This document shows positions 38,364 to 47,791 of a stretch of DNA of 64,000 nt, piece by piece (the first letter of the stretch is position 1; each line of letters begins with the position of its first letter). The DNA comes from Ruegeria marina (GTDB lineage Bacteria; Pseudomonadota; Alphaproteobacteria; Rhodobacterales; Rhodobacteraceae). The DNA lies in assembly GCF_900101475.1 (NCBI RefSeq), contig NZ_FMZV01000007.1, positions 62,001 through 126,000 on the forward strand, in the 5' to 3' direction. The notes below the pieces were generated by a model that was not told where the DNA came from, searched no databases, and saw nothing but the letters and a program-made list of their open reading frames with translations. The translations under genes were made by a program, and so were the position numbers.

Positions 38364-41185
38364 CTGGCTGGCGGCACCAGACCCTGGGTAGAAACATAGA
38401 TCGGTCGAAACCCTTGCGGTTTTCCTTTGACGGACAAGACGTCGACGGTTTTGCAGGCGACACCCTGGCCTCGGCGCTGATCGCATCCGGGCAACGTATC
38501 CTGGGTCGCAGTTTCAAGTACCACCGGCCCCGCGGACTATGGGGGATGGGTGCGGAAGAACCCAATGCCGTTCTCGACGTGCGGCATGGATCGGAACATT
38601 GGCCCAACACCAGGGCAACGCTGGCAAGGGCGCAGGACGGGATGACCGTGACATCGGTCAATGCATGGCCAACGGCGCGCGGCGACATGTTCCGGCTGAT
38701 GGACCTTGCGCATCGCTTTCTGCCGGCAGGGTTCTACTACAAGACGTTCATGGCCCTTCCCTGGCGGTTCTATGAACCGATGATCCGCCGCATGGCCGGG
38801 CTTGGGCGGGTCGATCCCTCTTGCGCGCCGCGGGCCGATGTGGCTCAGGTGTCGGCGGAATGCGACGTGCTGGTGATCGGAGCCGGCCCTGCCGGGATTG
38901 CTGCGGCCAAAGCGGCGGCGGAAACCGGCAAGAGGGTCTGGCTGGTCGAAGAGTCAAGCCAGCTTGGCGGCACGTTGCGCTGGCGCGGCGGTGAAATCGG
39001 CGGTACCCCCTGGCAGGAATTCGCAGCTGCAACGCGCGAAATCGTGTTGGCGGCCGGCGGGCGCATCCTGACCGAAACGACGCTCTGGGGCGCTTTCGAT
39101 CATGGCAGTTTCGCCGCGTGGGAGCGTGGGGTCCCTGAAAGGCATTGGCGTATCCGATCGACCAGGACGATCCTGGCTTCGGGCGGAATCGAACGGCCCG
39201 TCTGGTTTGCGAACAATGACCTGCCGGGCGTGATGTCGGCCGAAGCCGCGTTTCACCATTTAATCCTCTACGGTGCCGCACCCGGGCGACGGGTTCTTTT
39301 GGCGATGGCCAGCGACCGCGGCGTTCCGGTCGCCCGTGCACTGACCGACGCCGGTGTCGAGGTGACCCTGGTGGATGCCAGAAAGACCCCGGTGGATTGC
39401 GGCGTGCCCAGGGTGACGGGCCGCATCGAGGCAGCCCACGGACGGCGGGGCGTCGACAGCGCCACGGTCAATGGAAAACGCATTGCCTGTGATACGATCC
39501 TTTGCGCCGGCGGCACCACCCCGACCCTGCATATCTGGTGTCAGGCGGGCGGCAAGCTGGATTGGGACGCCTCCCGCGATATGCTGGTGCCGCGCCCAGG
39601 TACTGCGCCGATGACCGTGGTCGGCGCGGCGGCCGGCGTACTCGATCTGGAAACCGCCGTTGAGGATGGGTGGGCCGCCGGATCGGAGATCGAGGCGACG
39701 AACCGCCCTGCCCCGAAATCGCCCCCGGACCACGTTTTCCGTCCCGATCCATCTCTGCCCGGACGGCAATGGATCGACCTGCAAAACGATGTCACGCTCA
39801 AGGATGTAACGCTGGCCGCGCGCGAGGGCTTTTCCTCGGTCGAGCACCTCAAGCGCTACACGACCCTGGGCATGGCAACCGATCAGGGCCGCACATCGAA
39901 TTTTGCGGGCCTTACCGCCATGGCCGCGGTAACCGACCGCACGATCCCGGCCACGGGAACAACCACCTATCGTCCCCCCTTCCAGCCTGTTCCGCTGCGT
40001 GCAATAGCCGGACCGGCCCGCGGCGCACTTTACCATGCGCCAAAGCGCTTGACACTGGAGGACATGCATCGTGCTGCCGGGGCGCGGTTCCGCGAATATG
40101 GCGGATGGCTGCGTCCTGCAACCTATGGCGCGGGCGATGAAACGACGGTGGCTCGGATCGAGGCACAGACAGCCCGCCAGTCTGTCGGGGTTTTCGACGC
40201 CTCTCCGTTGGGCAAGCTGGACGTGATCGGGCCGGGTGCTGCGGACCTGCTGGATTTTACCGGTTATGTCCGCATGTCGACGCTGAAACCGGGCCGTGCC
40301 CGATATGGTTTCATGCTGTCCGAGACCGGCATCGTCTATGACGACGGGGTCGTCCTTCGGCTGGCGGAGGATCATTTTTTGGTTTCCACGTCATCCAGCC
40401 ATGTCGAAGGAGTCCGCTATCGCCTGGAAGATGCACGGCAGGACAGGATTGGACGCGGCCGGGTGTTCATTCACGACATTACGCAAGGCTTCACAACACT
40501 TACGGTAACAGGACCCAAGGCCCGTGAAATGTGCCGGAAGGCGGGGATCGAACTGCCGGACCTGCCGCACATGGGCGTCGGCCAGACCAGCTTTGAAGGT
40601 TCGCCAATGCGCGTGGCCCGGATCAGCTTTACCGGCGACCTGAGCTATGAACTCAGCGTCCCGGCAAATCTGGCGCATGCTCTGCATGACCGACTGGATA
40701 CCGCCCTGCCGGAGGTCGGTGGATGCTGGATAGGTCTTGAAGCCGTGCTGATCCTGCGAGCCGAAAAAGGATTTATTCTCATCGGCAAGGACACCGATGG
40801 CGCGACGATGCCCCATGATCTGGGCTGGGGAGGACCTCGGACCAGACGCGAGGACGAGTATATTGGCAAACGTTCGCTGTTCACTCCGGAAGCTCAAGGC
40901 GACAAGCGCCGGCAACTGGTTGGCCTGCGTGTGCGTGACGGCGATGCCGTCATCGCAACCGGTTCGCACCTGATCGAGGATCAGGGCGCGCGCCGGTCCT
41001 TGGGCTTTGTCACGTCAAGCTGTTTCAGCCCCACGCTGAAGCGTCCGATTGCCCTTGCCTTGCTGGAAAACGGACGCGACAGGATCGGCGGTTCCGTGCA
41101 GGTGTTCAACGACGGAGAGGTACGCTCAGCCGAAGTCACCATGGCTTGCGCCTTTGATCCCAAGGGGGAGTATCTCGATGGATGA
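38360..41185 (+). CDS. soxA: Sarcosine oxidase alpha subunit
   Basis: 941 aa. N-terminal ferredoxin-like fold (SFKYHRPRGLWGMGAEEPNA), NAD-binding motif VIGAGPAGIAAAKAA near 172, then a C-terminal GcvT-like folate domain from about 570 (GVFDASPLGKLDVIGPGA, GDLSYELSVP, EAVLILRAEKGFILIGKDTDG). The frame is open upstream to 38279 but the ATG at 38360 overlaps the soxD stop and fits the family start. Confidence 0.94.
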   Translation: MTGWRHQTLGRNIDRSKPLRFSFDGQDVDGFAGDTLASALIASGQRILGRSFKYHRPRGLWGMGAEEPNAVLDVRHGSEHWPNTRATLARAQDGMTVTSVNAWPTARGDMFRLMDLAHRFLPAGFYYKTFMALPWRFYEPMIRRMAGLGRVDPSCAPRADVAQVSAECDVLVIGAGPAGIAAAKAAAETGKRVWLVEESSQLGGTLRWRGGEIGGTPWQEFAAATREIVLAAGGRILTETTLWGAFDHGSFAAWERGVPERHWRIRSTRTILASGGIERPVWFANNDLPGVMSAEAAFHHLILYGAAPGRRVLLAMASDRGVPVARALTDAGVEVTLVDARKTPVDCGVPRVTGRIEAAHGRRGVDSATVNGKRIACDTILCAGGTTPTLHIWCQAGGKLDWDASRDMLVPRPGTAPMTVVGAAAGVLDLETAVEDGWAAGSEIEATNRPAPKSPPDHVFRPDPSLPGRQWIDLQNDVTLKDVTLAAREGFSSVEHLKRYTTLGMATDQGRTSNFAGLTAMAAVTDRTIPATGTTTYRPPFQPVPLRAIAGPARGALYHAPKRLTLEDMHRAAGARFREYGGWLRPATYGAGDETTVARIEAQTARQSVGVFDASPLGKLDVIGPGAADLLDFTGYVRMSTLKPGRARYGFMLSETGIVYDDGVVLRLAEDHFLVSTSSSHVEGVRYRLEDARQDRIGRGRVFIHDITQGFTTLTVTGPKAREMCRKAGIELPDLPHMGVGQTSFEGSPMRVARISFTGDLSYELSVPANLAHALHDRLDTALPEVGGCWIGLEAVLILRAEKGFILIGKDTDGATMPHDLGWGGPRTRREDEYIGKRSLFTPEAQGDKRRQLVGLRVRDGDAVIATGSHLIEDQGARRSLGFVTSSCFSPTLKRPIALALLENGRDRIGGSVQVFNDGEVRSAEVTMACAFDPKGEYLDG

Positions 41186-41711
41186 GCGTCTTTGGACAGA
41201 CCGGGCACTGGCCGATGGAGAAGCCATTGCGGCCGCAGGATGCCGGATTTCGCGTTCCGGGACCGGTCATCAAACTCTTGTTTCCGGTGACCTGACGGCG
41301 GCAATTTCCATGTTGGCGCCGGATGCCCCGTTGCTCGGGTTTGCCGAGGTGTCCGATACACCCGAGCAAGCGATCCGGATAGCACGCGATCACGCCCTGT
41401 TGGTCACGTCAAATCCCGTTCAAGAGGACCCGGGCTGGCACAGCGCCGGCTTTGCGCTGAGCGATGCGGGCAACCGGTTCGCCTGTCTCGACCTTGCCGG
41501 ACACGGTGCAATGGACGTTTTGGCGCATGGGTTGGCCTCTGCTGCTCCGGTCGGTTCCCCGTCAGCCGCCCTGTATTTCGTCGGGTTGCCTGTGCTGGTA
41601 ACCGGAACGAGAACGGGCCTGAAGCTCTGGGTTGACCAGGCCCACCTGACTTATCTCACGGGTTTCATTGCCCGTATTGGTCGGAACGCGGGCCCTGCGT
41701 TCGACAGCTGA
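41178..41711 (+). CDS. soxG: Sarcosine oxidase gamma subunit
   Basis: 177 aa. The least conserved subunit, recognised by position after soxA, length and the C-terminal LWVDQAHLTYLTGFIARIG-like ending. The ATG overlaps the end of soxA. Last gene of the operon; it is followed after 30 bases by the convergent damaged LysR gene. The usual downstream folate genes (purU, folD, glyA) are absent. Confidence 0.85.
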   Translation: MDERLWTDRALADGEAIAAAGCRISRSGTGHQTLVSGDLTAAISMLAPDAPLLGFAEVSDTPEQAIRIARDHALLVTSNPVQEDPGWHSAGFALSDAGNRFACLDLAGHGAMDVLAHGLASAAPVGSPSAALYFVGLPVLVTGTRTGLKLWVDQAHLTYLTGFIARIGRNAGPAFDS

Positions 41712-41740
41712 GGGCGGTGGCGATATGGCGGAACCGCATG

Positions 41741-42718
41741 TCATGCCCCATGACCTGCCCAGAATCGGCGAAAGAAGGCGGCATGTTCCTCGGCCTCGTG
41801 CCGAAGCCAATCCGTAAACAGCGTTACAGGTGGCTGGCGACCCGCGCCTTCGGGATAGACCAGAAAATACGCATCCGGGGACGGCAGCACAGTATCGAAC
41901 GGGCATACCAGTGTGCCGCTTTGCAGGTGTGACCGGGTCGTCACTTCGTCGCCTATGGTTACGCCATCTCCGCGCGCGGCGGCGACAAGACAAAGGACAG
42001 TCCTGTTGTAGATCCGACCGGAACCCGGATCCATGACACGATCGCCGGTCGCTTCCTGAAATGCGCGCCACCAGAACCGTGTCTGGTCATGGATCAGGTG
42101 CCGTTCCGGGATGTCGGACAGCCGGGGTGGGCGGCCAAGAGACTAGAAATAGCTGGGCGCGGCGACCGGGAACACCCGGTTTGTCATCAGCGCCTCGAAC
42201 CGGCAGCCGTTCCAGCCCCCGCGCCCCCAGATCACGGCACAGTCCCATTCGCCCTCGGGCGGGTTGTTCATTCCGATATTCGCTGTGATCGAAATCCGGA
42301 TCGTCGGATGGAGCGCCTCGAACTCGGGCAGCCGGGGAAACAGCCATTGTTCCAGGAAATCGGCATCCCCGAACAACCTGATCTGGTCTGGTGCGGGAAC
42401 GTCCATCTCGCGCAAACCGGTTTCGATCTGCGCGAATGCGGATCCGGCCAGATCCGCCACACGCTGCCCGAACGACGTGATTTCGATCCTCCGGTGATAT
42501 CGACGGAACAGAGCTTGCCCAAACTCGACTTCAAGCGCCGAAATCTGTTTGCTTACAGCCGATTGGGTCACACCCAAGGCATCAGCCGCCAGGGTAAAGC
42601 TGTTATTCCGCGCGACGGCGACGAGAACCCTCAAGCCATTCAGATTGGGAAGGCGATTTGTCGTGAGTTTTTCGAGTTCTATGCCGGATTTATTCGAATT
42701 TGACTGACTTTTTCGCAT
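41741..42718 (-). pseudogene. LysR-family regulator interrupted by an in-frame TAG
   Basis: Reads as a 325-codon LysR protein with one stop, TAG at codon 192 (42143-42145). Before it: HTH NSFTLAADALGVTQSAVSKQISALE and effector-domain strand PVAAPSYF. After it, in the same frame: SLGRPPRLSDIPERHLIHDQ, then FWWRAFQEATG and DAYFLVYPEG, the normal GcvA-like continuation. No frameshift is involved, so a single base substitution or a sequencing error explains it. Divergent from the aminotransferase at 42755, its probable former target. Confidence 0.85.
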
Positions 42719-42754
42719 CCGTAAAGCTGAACCAGATTTATTGGGCAGTCTCAT

Positions 42755-44038
42755 ATGGCGCAGCTCTATCCATTCAATGATCCGGTGACAGTTGAGTCCG
42801 AGCCGCCGGTTCGCTTTGAACGCGGCGATGGCATCCGGGTTTCCGATACGCAAGGAAACACCTATATCGACGCGGTTTCCGCGCTTTGGTGCTCGAATCT
42901 GGGGTTCTCTCCGCAACGACTGACCCGCGCCGCGGCCGAGCAGATGCAGCGGTTGGCCTATTACCATTCCTTCATGGGACGTACCCCTTCGCAGTCCGAC
43001 AGGCTTGCCGACCGGCTGGTCGCAAGACTTCCCGGCATGGCGCGGGTGTTCTATGGCACTTCGGGATCCGAGGCGGTCGAAACAACCGCCAAATTCGTGC
43101 GCTACTACTGGTCGGCCAGGGGAAATCCCGGTCGGCACAGGATCATCGCGCGTGAAGGCGCTTATCATGGCTCCGAGCAGATGAGTGCGGCGCTCACCGG
43201 ACTGGGCTATTGTCACGACGGGTTCAACTTGCCGCTGTCCGCGGTTCCGCGTGCCGGTCGCCCACATTATCTGCGCGATGCCGAACCCGGAGAAAGCGAA
43301 GCCGCATTTTCCAGGCGCCGGGCGCGCGAGTTGGACGACCTGATCCAACGGGAAGACCCTGGCACCATCGGCGCATTCATCGGCGAGCCTGCCATGGGTG
43401 CGGGCGGGGTCATTCTGCCACCGGACGGGTATTGGGACGCGGTCCAGGACGTGCTGTCGAAACACGGTATCCTGCTGATCGCGGACGAAATCATATCCGG
43501 TTTCGGACGAACCGGCGAATGGTTCGCCTGCGAAACCTACGGCATTCGGCCGCACATGATGACCCTGGCCAAACAGTTGACCGCATCGGTCTTCCCGATG
43601 TCCGCCGTCGCGATGACGGCCGAGGTCTATGAAACGATGAAGAGCCTCGCGCATGAGAAAGGGATTTTCGGCCATGGTGTCACCTATGGCGGGCACCCCG
43701 TGGGCGCTGCCGTGGCGCTGGAATGCCTCGATATCTACGAAGAGATGAACTTGCCGCTGCTTGTGGGCCGGCTTGGGAAAGAAATCGAAAAAGGCTTCGA
43801 ACCGTTCCGTGACCGTCCCGAGGTGCTGAAGTGCCGTCGCGTTGGCATGCTCGCCGCCGTGGAGTTCGAGACAGAAGCATAGGCAAGGGCTGTTGGAGAC
43901 GAGGCCGTTCGACGGGGCGTGTTCTTCCGGATAATTGGCCCGGTCGTTGCGATCGCGCCGCCCTACATCTGCACCGAGGCGGACATAGCAAAGATCATGG
44001 CGGTTCTCGCGGATGCCACAGACGCCGCAATGCCCTGA
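42755..44038 (+). pseudogene. Class III aminotransferase interrupted by an in-frame TAG
   Basis: 427 codons with TAG at codon 376 (43880-43882). The first 375 residues form a class III (omega) aminotransferase: GTSGSEAVETTAK, the PLP Asp in LLIADEIISGFGRTGEW and PLP Lys273 in TLAKQLTAS. After the TAG the same frame continues with ARAVGDEAVRRGVFFR, then AIAPPYICTEADIAKIM and a TGA, which is the expected C-terminal domain. The truncated protein would lack the last helix and strand region of the small domain. Substrates of this family include omega-amino acids and diamines. Confidence 0.85.
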
Positions 44039-45456
44039 AACTTTGTTATCTCTCCGCGACAGAGGTACTTGCGAAATTCCGCAGCCGGGAGATTTCTCCC
44101 GTGGATCTTGCAAGGGCTATCATCGACCGGGCAGAAGCCGTGGAACCGGTCATCGGCGCTTTCACCTACAGGTATTTCGAAACCGCACTCGACGCGGCCC
44201 GAGACGCCGAAGCACGCTATTCGGGACAGGGCGGTGAATCCCGCGCTCTTGACGGTCTGTTCGTAGCGATCAAGGATGCAGGTCACGTTGCGGGCCAACC
44301 AACCTCGGCAGGTTCTCTCCTGACGAATGTTGACCCACAGCCGGTGACATCGCCGATCAATACTCGGATCCTCGAGGCAGGCGGTATCGTACATGCGCGC
44401 AGCGCCACCCCTGAATTCTCCTGTTCATCCGTCACCTGGTCACGCCGCTGGGGTGTGACGCGCAATCCCTGGAACATCAAAATGACACCGGGCGGGTCTT
44501 CGGGTGGTGCTGCCGCCTCGCTGGCGGCGGGAACGGCAACGCTGGCCACGGGGTCCGACATCGCGGGGTCAATCCGCATTCCTGCCGCATGCTGCGGCAT
44601 TGTCGGATACAAGCCGCCGCGCGGGCGCAACCCGGTGGACCCTCCATTCAACCTGGACTTCTATTGCCACACAGGACCGATGGCCCGGACGGTGGCAGAC
44701 ACACTGCTGTTTCAGAATGTATTATGCGGGCTGCATCCGGCGGACCCGACAGGCCTGCCACGCCATCGGATTTCTGCCGAACCGGATGCCCAAGGGCTGC
44801 GAATAGCCATGTCGCGAAACCTCGGGTTCTACGCCGTGGATGCCGAAGTCGAGCGGGCGATGGAAGATGCAGCACGCAGGTTTCGCGACCTTGGCGCAAT
44901 CGTCGAGGAAATCGACCTGCCGTGGGGCTGGGACGTGATCGACGCCGCCATGGCTCACCTGCATACAATTTTCGGAACTTCGATCGCGCCGGAGAATTCA
45001 ACGGATTGGGAGTTGATGAGTCCCTATGCCCGCGATTTCGCAGCCGCTGGTCTAAGGATCACACCAAGAGAATTTCTCGCTGCGTTGACCCGCGCTGGCC
45101 GCATGGGTGTCGAACTGAATGCCGCGATGGCAGGATACGACCTGCTGATCTGTCCCACCAACGCCTTGCCCTCTGTCCCGGCCGATCTGGATGTTTCAAA
45201 CGGCACGGTCGAGATCGGGGGAACCAGCGTGCCTGCATTGCTAGGCTGGGTCATGACCGTTCCCTTCAACATGCTGTCAACCCGGCCAGCCATCTCAATC
45301 CCTTTCGGACAAGCTGCGAATGGAGTGCCGATCGGGATGCAGATCGTCGGGCGCTCCTATGATGATGACACGGTTTTCGCTGCGGCCTTGGCTTTCGAAT
45401 CTGCTGCGGCACGACCCGCGTGGCCTGACCCATCAATTCAGTTGACGCAGGCATGA
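44035..45456 (+). CDS. Amidase signature enzyme with no ordinary start codon
   Basis: About 473 aa if read from CTG 44035. Amidase signature motifs are intact: catalytic Lys in FVAIKDAGHVAGQPTSAGS, cis-Ser and nucleophile Ser in TPGGSSGGAAASLA and SDIAGSIRIPAA. The family-typical N-terminus CYLSATEVLAKFRSREISPVDL is present, but no ATG, GTG or TTG lies in frame just before it. The first GTG (44101) would remove about 22 conserved residues. A CTG start or an N-terminal lesion are both possible. The 4-base overlap with the aminotransferase TGA suggests former coupling. Confidence 0.7.
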   Translation: MKLCYLSATEVLAKFRSREISPVDLARAIIDRAEAVEPVIGAFTYRYFETALDAARDAEARYSGQGGESRALDGLFVAIKDAGHVAGQPTSAGSLLTNVDPQPVTSPINTRILEAGGIVHARSATPEFSCSSVTWSRRWGVTRNPWNIKMTPGGSSGGAAASLAAGTATLATGSDIAGSIRIPAACCGIVGYKPPRGRNPVDPPFNLDFYCHTGPMARTVADTLLFQNVLCGLHPADPTGLPRHRISAEPDAQGLRIAMSRNLGFYAVDAEVERAMEDAARRFRDLGAIVEEIDLPWGWDVIDAAMAHLHTIFGTSIAPENSTDWELMSPYARDFAAAGLRITPREFLAALTRAGRMGVELNAAMAGYDLLICPTNALPSVPADLDVSNGTVEIGGTSVPALLGWVMTVPFNMLSTRPAISIPFGQAANGVPIGMQIVGRSYDDDTVFAAALAFESAAARPAWPDPSIQLTQA

Positions 45457-45463
45457 GAAGATG

Positions 45464-45483
45464 TGGACACTCATGTCTAGACA
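45464..45483. promoter_or_regulatory. Operator-like site upstream of the orphan binding protein (copy 2)
   Basis: TGGACACTCATGTCTAGACA matches copy 1 (32139-32158) at 18 of 20 bases, keeps the perfect palindrome TGTCTAGACA and ends 52 bases before the ATG at 45536. Begins 8 bases after the amidase stop, marking a new promoter. Confidence 0.72.
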
Positions 45484-45535
45484 GTTCTGTCCACGAATCG
45501 CTTTGAAAGCGCGAAACTTCGTCAGGGAGAGGAAA

Positions 45536-47161
45536 ATGACAGAGAAAAGACTGCATCCGGCCGCAGAGATGTACGCTGCCGAATACCACGCAGGAGAGTT
45601 GAGCCGCCGAGAATTCCTGAGCCGCGCCACCATGCTTGGGGTTTCGGCTACGGCTGCCTATGCGCTGATCGGCGCCATTGCGCCGTCAAAGGTGAATGCC
45701 GCGGCCGCCAAAGGCGGCACTCTGCGTGTCAATATGGAAACCAAGGCGATGAAAGACCCTCGCCTTTGGGACTGGACGGAATATGCCAACTTCTGCCGGG
45801 GGTGGCTCGACTATATGACGCAATTCAACCGTGACGGCAGCGTCACCGGAAGCCTAATCGAGTCATGGGAGGCGAACGACGACGCCACGCAATACACGCT
45901 GAACCTGCGTCGGGGCGTCAAGTGGAACAACGGTGATGACTTCACGGCGGTTGACGTGCTGCACAATTTCGACCGCTGGGCCGATGGTACCGTCGAAGGT
46001 AACTCGATGGCCTCGCGCGTCGCGGCTTTGCAGGACCCGGACACGAAAAAGCTGCGCGAAGGATCCGTTGTCGCCATCGACGATCACACGGTGCAACTCA
46101 ACCTGAATACATCCGACATCAGCGTCATGGCCGCGCTGTCGGATTACCCCGCCGCGGTCGTACACCGCAGCTACGCTGGAGAAGACCCCGTTGCCAGCCC
46201 GATCGGCACCGGCGTCTATCTGCCGGAAAGCTACGAGGTCGGTGTCAAGGCGGTTCTCGTTCGCAACCCCGACCACAACTATTGGCGCGAGGGTGGCTGG
46301 CTGGACCGGATCGAGTTCATCGACCTCGGCACGGACCAGGCGTCGCTTGCGGCCGCCGCAGAAGGTGACGAGATCGATCTGACCTACCGGACGGATGGCG
46401 ATTTCGTGGCGCTCTTTGACGGGATCGGCTGGCAATCGAGCGAGGTTGTCACCGCCAATACCCTGGCTGTCCGGTTCAACCAGCTTTCCGCCCCTTATGA
46501 CAACCGCGAGGTTCGGCGGGGCATTCAGCTTATGGTAGACAACGCAAAAGTGCTCGAACTGGGCATCGGCGGTCTGGGACTGCCCGGTGAAAACCACCAT
46601 GTCTGCCCCATTCATCCCGAATATGCGAAATTGCCGCCCCTGGAAGTCGATCCCGCAAAAGGCGCAGAGATGATTGCGGCTGCCGGGCATTCCGATACCG
46701 AAATCGAGTTGATTTCGCTCGATACCGGCTGGCAGCGGAATACCTGTGACGCGGTCGCCTCACAGATCAGAGATGCCGGAATGAACGTCAAGCGCACGAT
46801 CCTGCCCGGCGCCACCTTCTGGAACGACTGGACCAAATACCCGTTTTCGGCAACCGAATGGGGTCCGAGACCGCTGGGCATCCAGATCATGTCCCTTGCC
46901 TACAAGAGTGGCGCGGCGTGGAACGAAAGCGCATTCTCGAACGCCGAATTCGACAGCCTGCTGGAACAGGGTCTTTCCGTCGCTGATGCAGACGCGCGTC
47001 GGGAGATCATGGCCAAGATGGAAAAGATCATGCAGGACGAAGGCGTGCTGATCCAGTCCTACTGGCGTTCCGTGTTCAACCACTCGAACGGCAAGTTCGC
47101 AAATGTCGATGTGCATCCGTTCTACGAACTGGCCCTGCACGACATTCATCTGAAAGCCTGA
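45536..47161 (+). CDS. Tat-exported ABC solute-binding protein, family 5 (oligopeptide/dipeptide type), without transporter
   Basis: 541 aa. Twin-arginine signal LSRREFLSRATMLGVSA (Arg24-Arg25), then the family 5 core ([55 protein letters not shown]). No permease or ATPase of this class is in the window. A close paralogue lies at 52857. The strong GGGAGAGG site fixes the start. Because of the shared operator it should be expressed together with the 32209 operon, so its ligand is probably the operon's methylated amine. Confidence 0.88.
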   Translation: MTEKRLHPAAEMYAAEYHAGELSRREFLSRATMLGVSATAAYALIGAIAPSKVNAAAAKGGTLRVNMETKAMKDPRLWDWTEYANFCRGWLDYMTQFNRDGSVTGSLIESWEANDDATQYTLNLRRGVKWNNGDDFTAVDVLHNFDRWADGTVEGNSMASRVAALQDPDTKKLREGSVVAIDDHTVQLNLNTSDISVMAALSDYPAAVVHRSYAGEDPVASPIGTGVYLPESYEVGVKAVLVRNPDHNYWREGGWLDRIEFIDLGTDQASLAAAAEGDEIDLTYRTDGDFVALFDGIGWQSSEVVTANTLAVRFNQLSAPYDNREVRRGIQLMVDNAKVLELGIGGLGLPGENHHVCPIHPEYAKLPPLEVDPAKGAEMIAAAGHSDTEIELISLDTGWQRNTCDAVASQIRDAGMNVKRTILPGATFWNDWTKYPFSATEWGPRPLGIQIMSLAYKSGAAWNESAFSNAEFDSLLEQGLSVADADARREIMAKMEKIMQDEGVLIQSYWRSVFNHSNGKFANVDVHPFYELALHDIHLKA

Positions 47162-47168
47162 CAGATGC

Positions 47169-47193
47169 GGGAGTGCCGTTTTACGGCACTCCC
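47169..47193 (+). terminator. Stem-loop after the binding protein gene
   Basis: GGGAGTGCCG and CGGCACTCCC form a perfect 10-bp stem with a TTTTA loop, 8 bases after the stop. No T-run follows. Probable end of the transcript. Confidence 0.65.
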
Positions 47194-47271
47194 TGCAATT
47201 CCGCTATCGGTCCAAAGTCTTTTGCGCCGCCGCCTGTGAGCCAGGCTGAGAGCATCTTTCAGTACTGGGTC

Positions 47272-47664
47272 TCATTCAGGCTTTGCTGCCCAGACCTCGA
47301 CCTCGACCTTGAACTCTTCGCGGGTGAACCCCGATACGATCAGCAGGGTCGAACCGGGCAGGCGATCCGTTTGGCCGATGAACCTGTCCCGCGCCTGCAT
47401 GTAGCCGGCCATGTGTTCACGCGCCGTGACATAACCGGTGACATGGGCCACATCCGCAGGGGTCATGCCCGCCTCGGCCAGGATCGCGCGGATATTCTCG
47501 AAGCAGATCGCGGCCTGATCGAAGGCGCTGTCCGGGATCGAATCATCGGCCCGAATCCCCAGCTGACCAGAGGTACGGACCAGCCGGGATCCGCCCGGAA
47601 TCTCGGTGCCGTGAGAATAGGCGGCAAAGGGCTTTCGCAGGATTTCAGGATTTAACGCTCTCAT
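47272..47664 (-). CDS. RidA/YjgF-family protein
   Basis: 130 aa. Typical Rid features: YSHGTEIPGG, TSGQLGI, the long FENIRAILAEAGMTPADVAHVTGYV helix and the terminal VEVEVWAAKPE strand. RidA proteins hydrolyse reactive enamine/imine intermediates made by PLP enzymes and amino acid oxidases. Divergent from the GATase operon, so it may serve that pathway. The arginine usually found in the C-terminal RidA motif is not obvious, so a Rid2-7-type role is possible. Confidence 0.86.
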   Translation of the reverse strand: MRALNPEILRKPFAAYSHGTEIPGGSRLVRTSGQLGIRADDSIPDSAFDQAAICFENIRAILAEAGMTPADVAHVTGYVTAREHMAGYMQARDRFIGQTDRLPGSTLLIVSGFTREEFKVEVEVWAAKPE

Positions 47665-47791
47665 TTCTCTTCACTTTCTCTGCCTGATAAAAAGCCTTGC
47701 CAGAAGGGGCACATTCTGGAAACATTTTTCTCACATCTCTGGCACGGATCATTCTCAGGGCCACGCAAACCAGTTTCTCATGGGGGAAAAC

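Noticed and set aside
36836-41711. sox genes for sulfur oxidation
   Set aside because: The protein motifs (covalent FMN His, zinc SoxD, GcvT domain in SoxA) are those of sarcosine oxidase.
42143-43882. Genome-wide reassignment of TAG
   Set aside because: TAG is an ordinary stop for genes ending at 14929, 17577, 30142 and 38086, so it cannot be a general sense codon.
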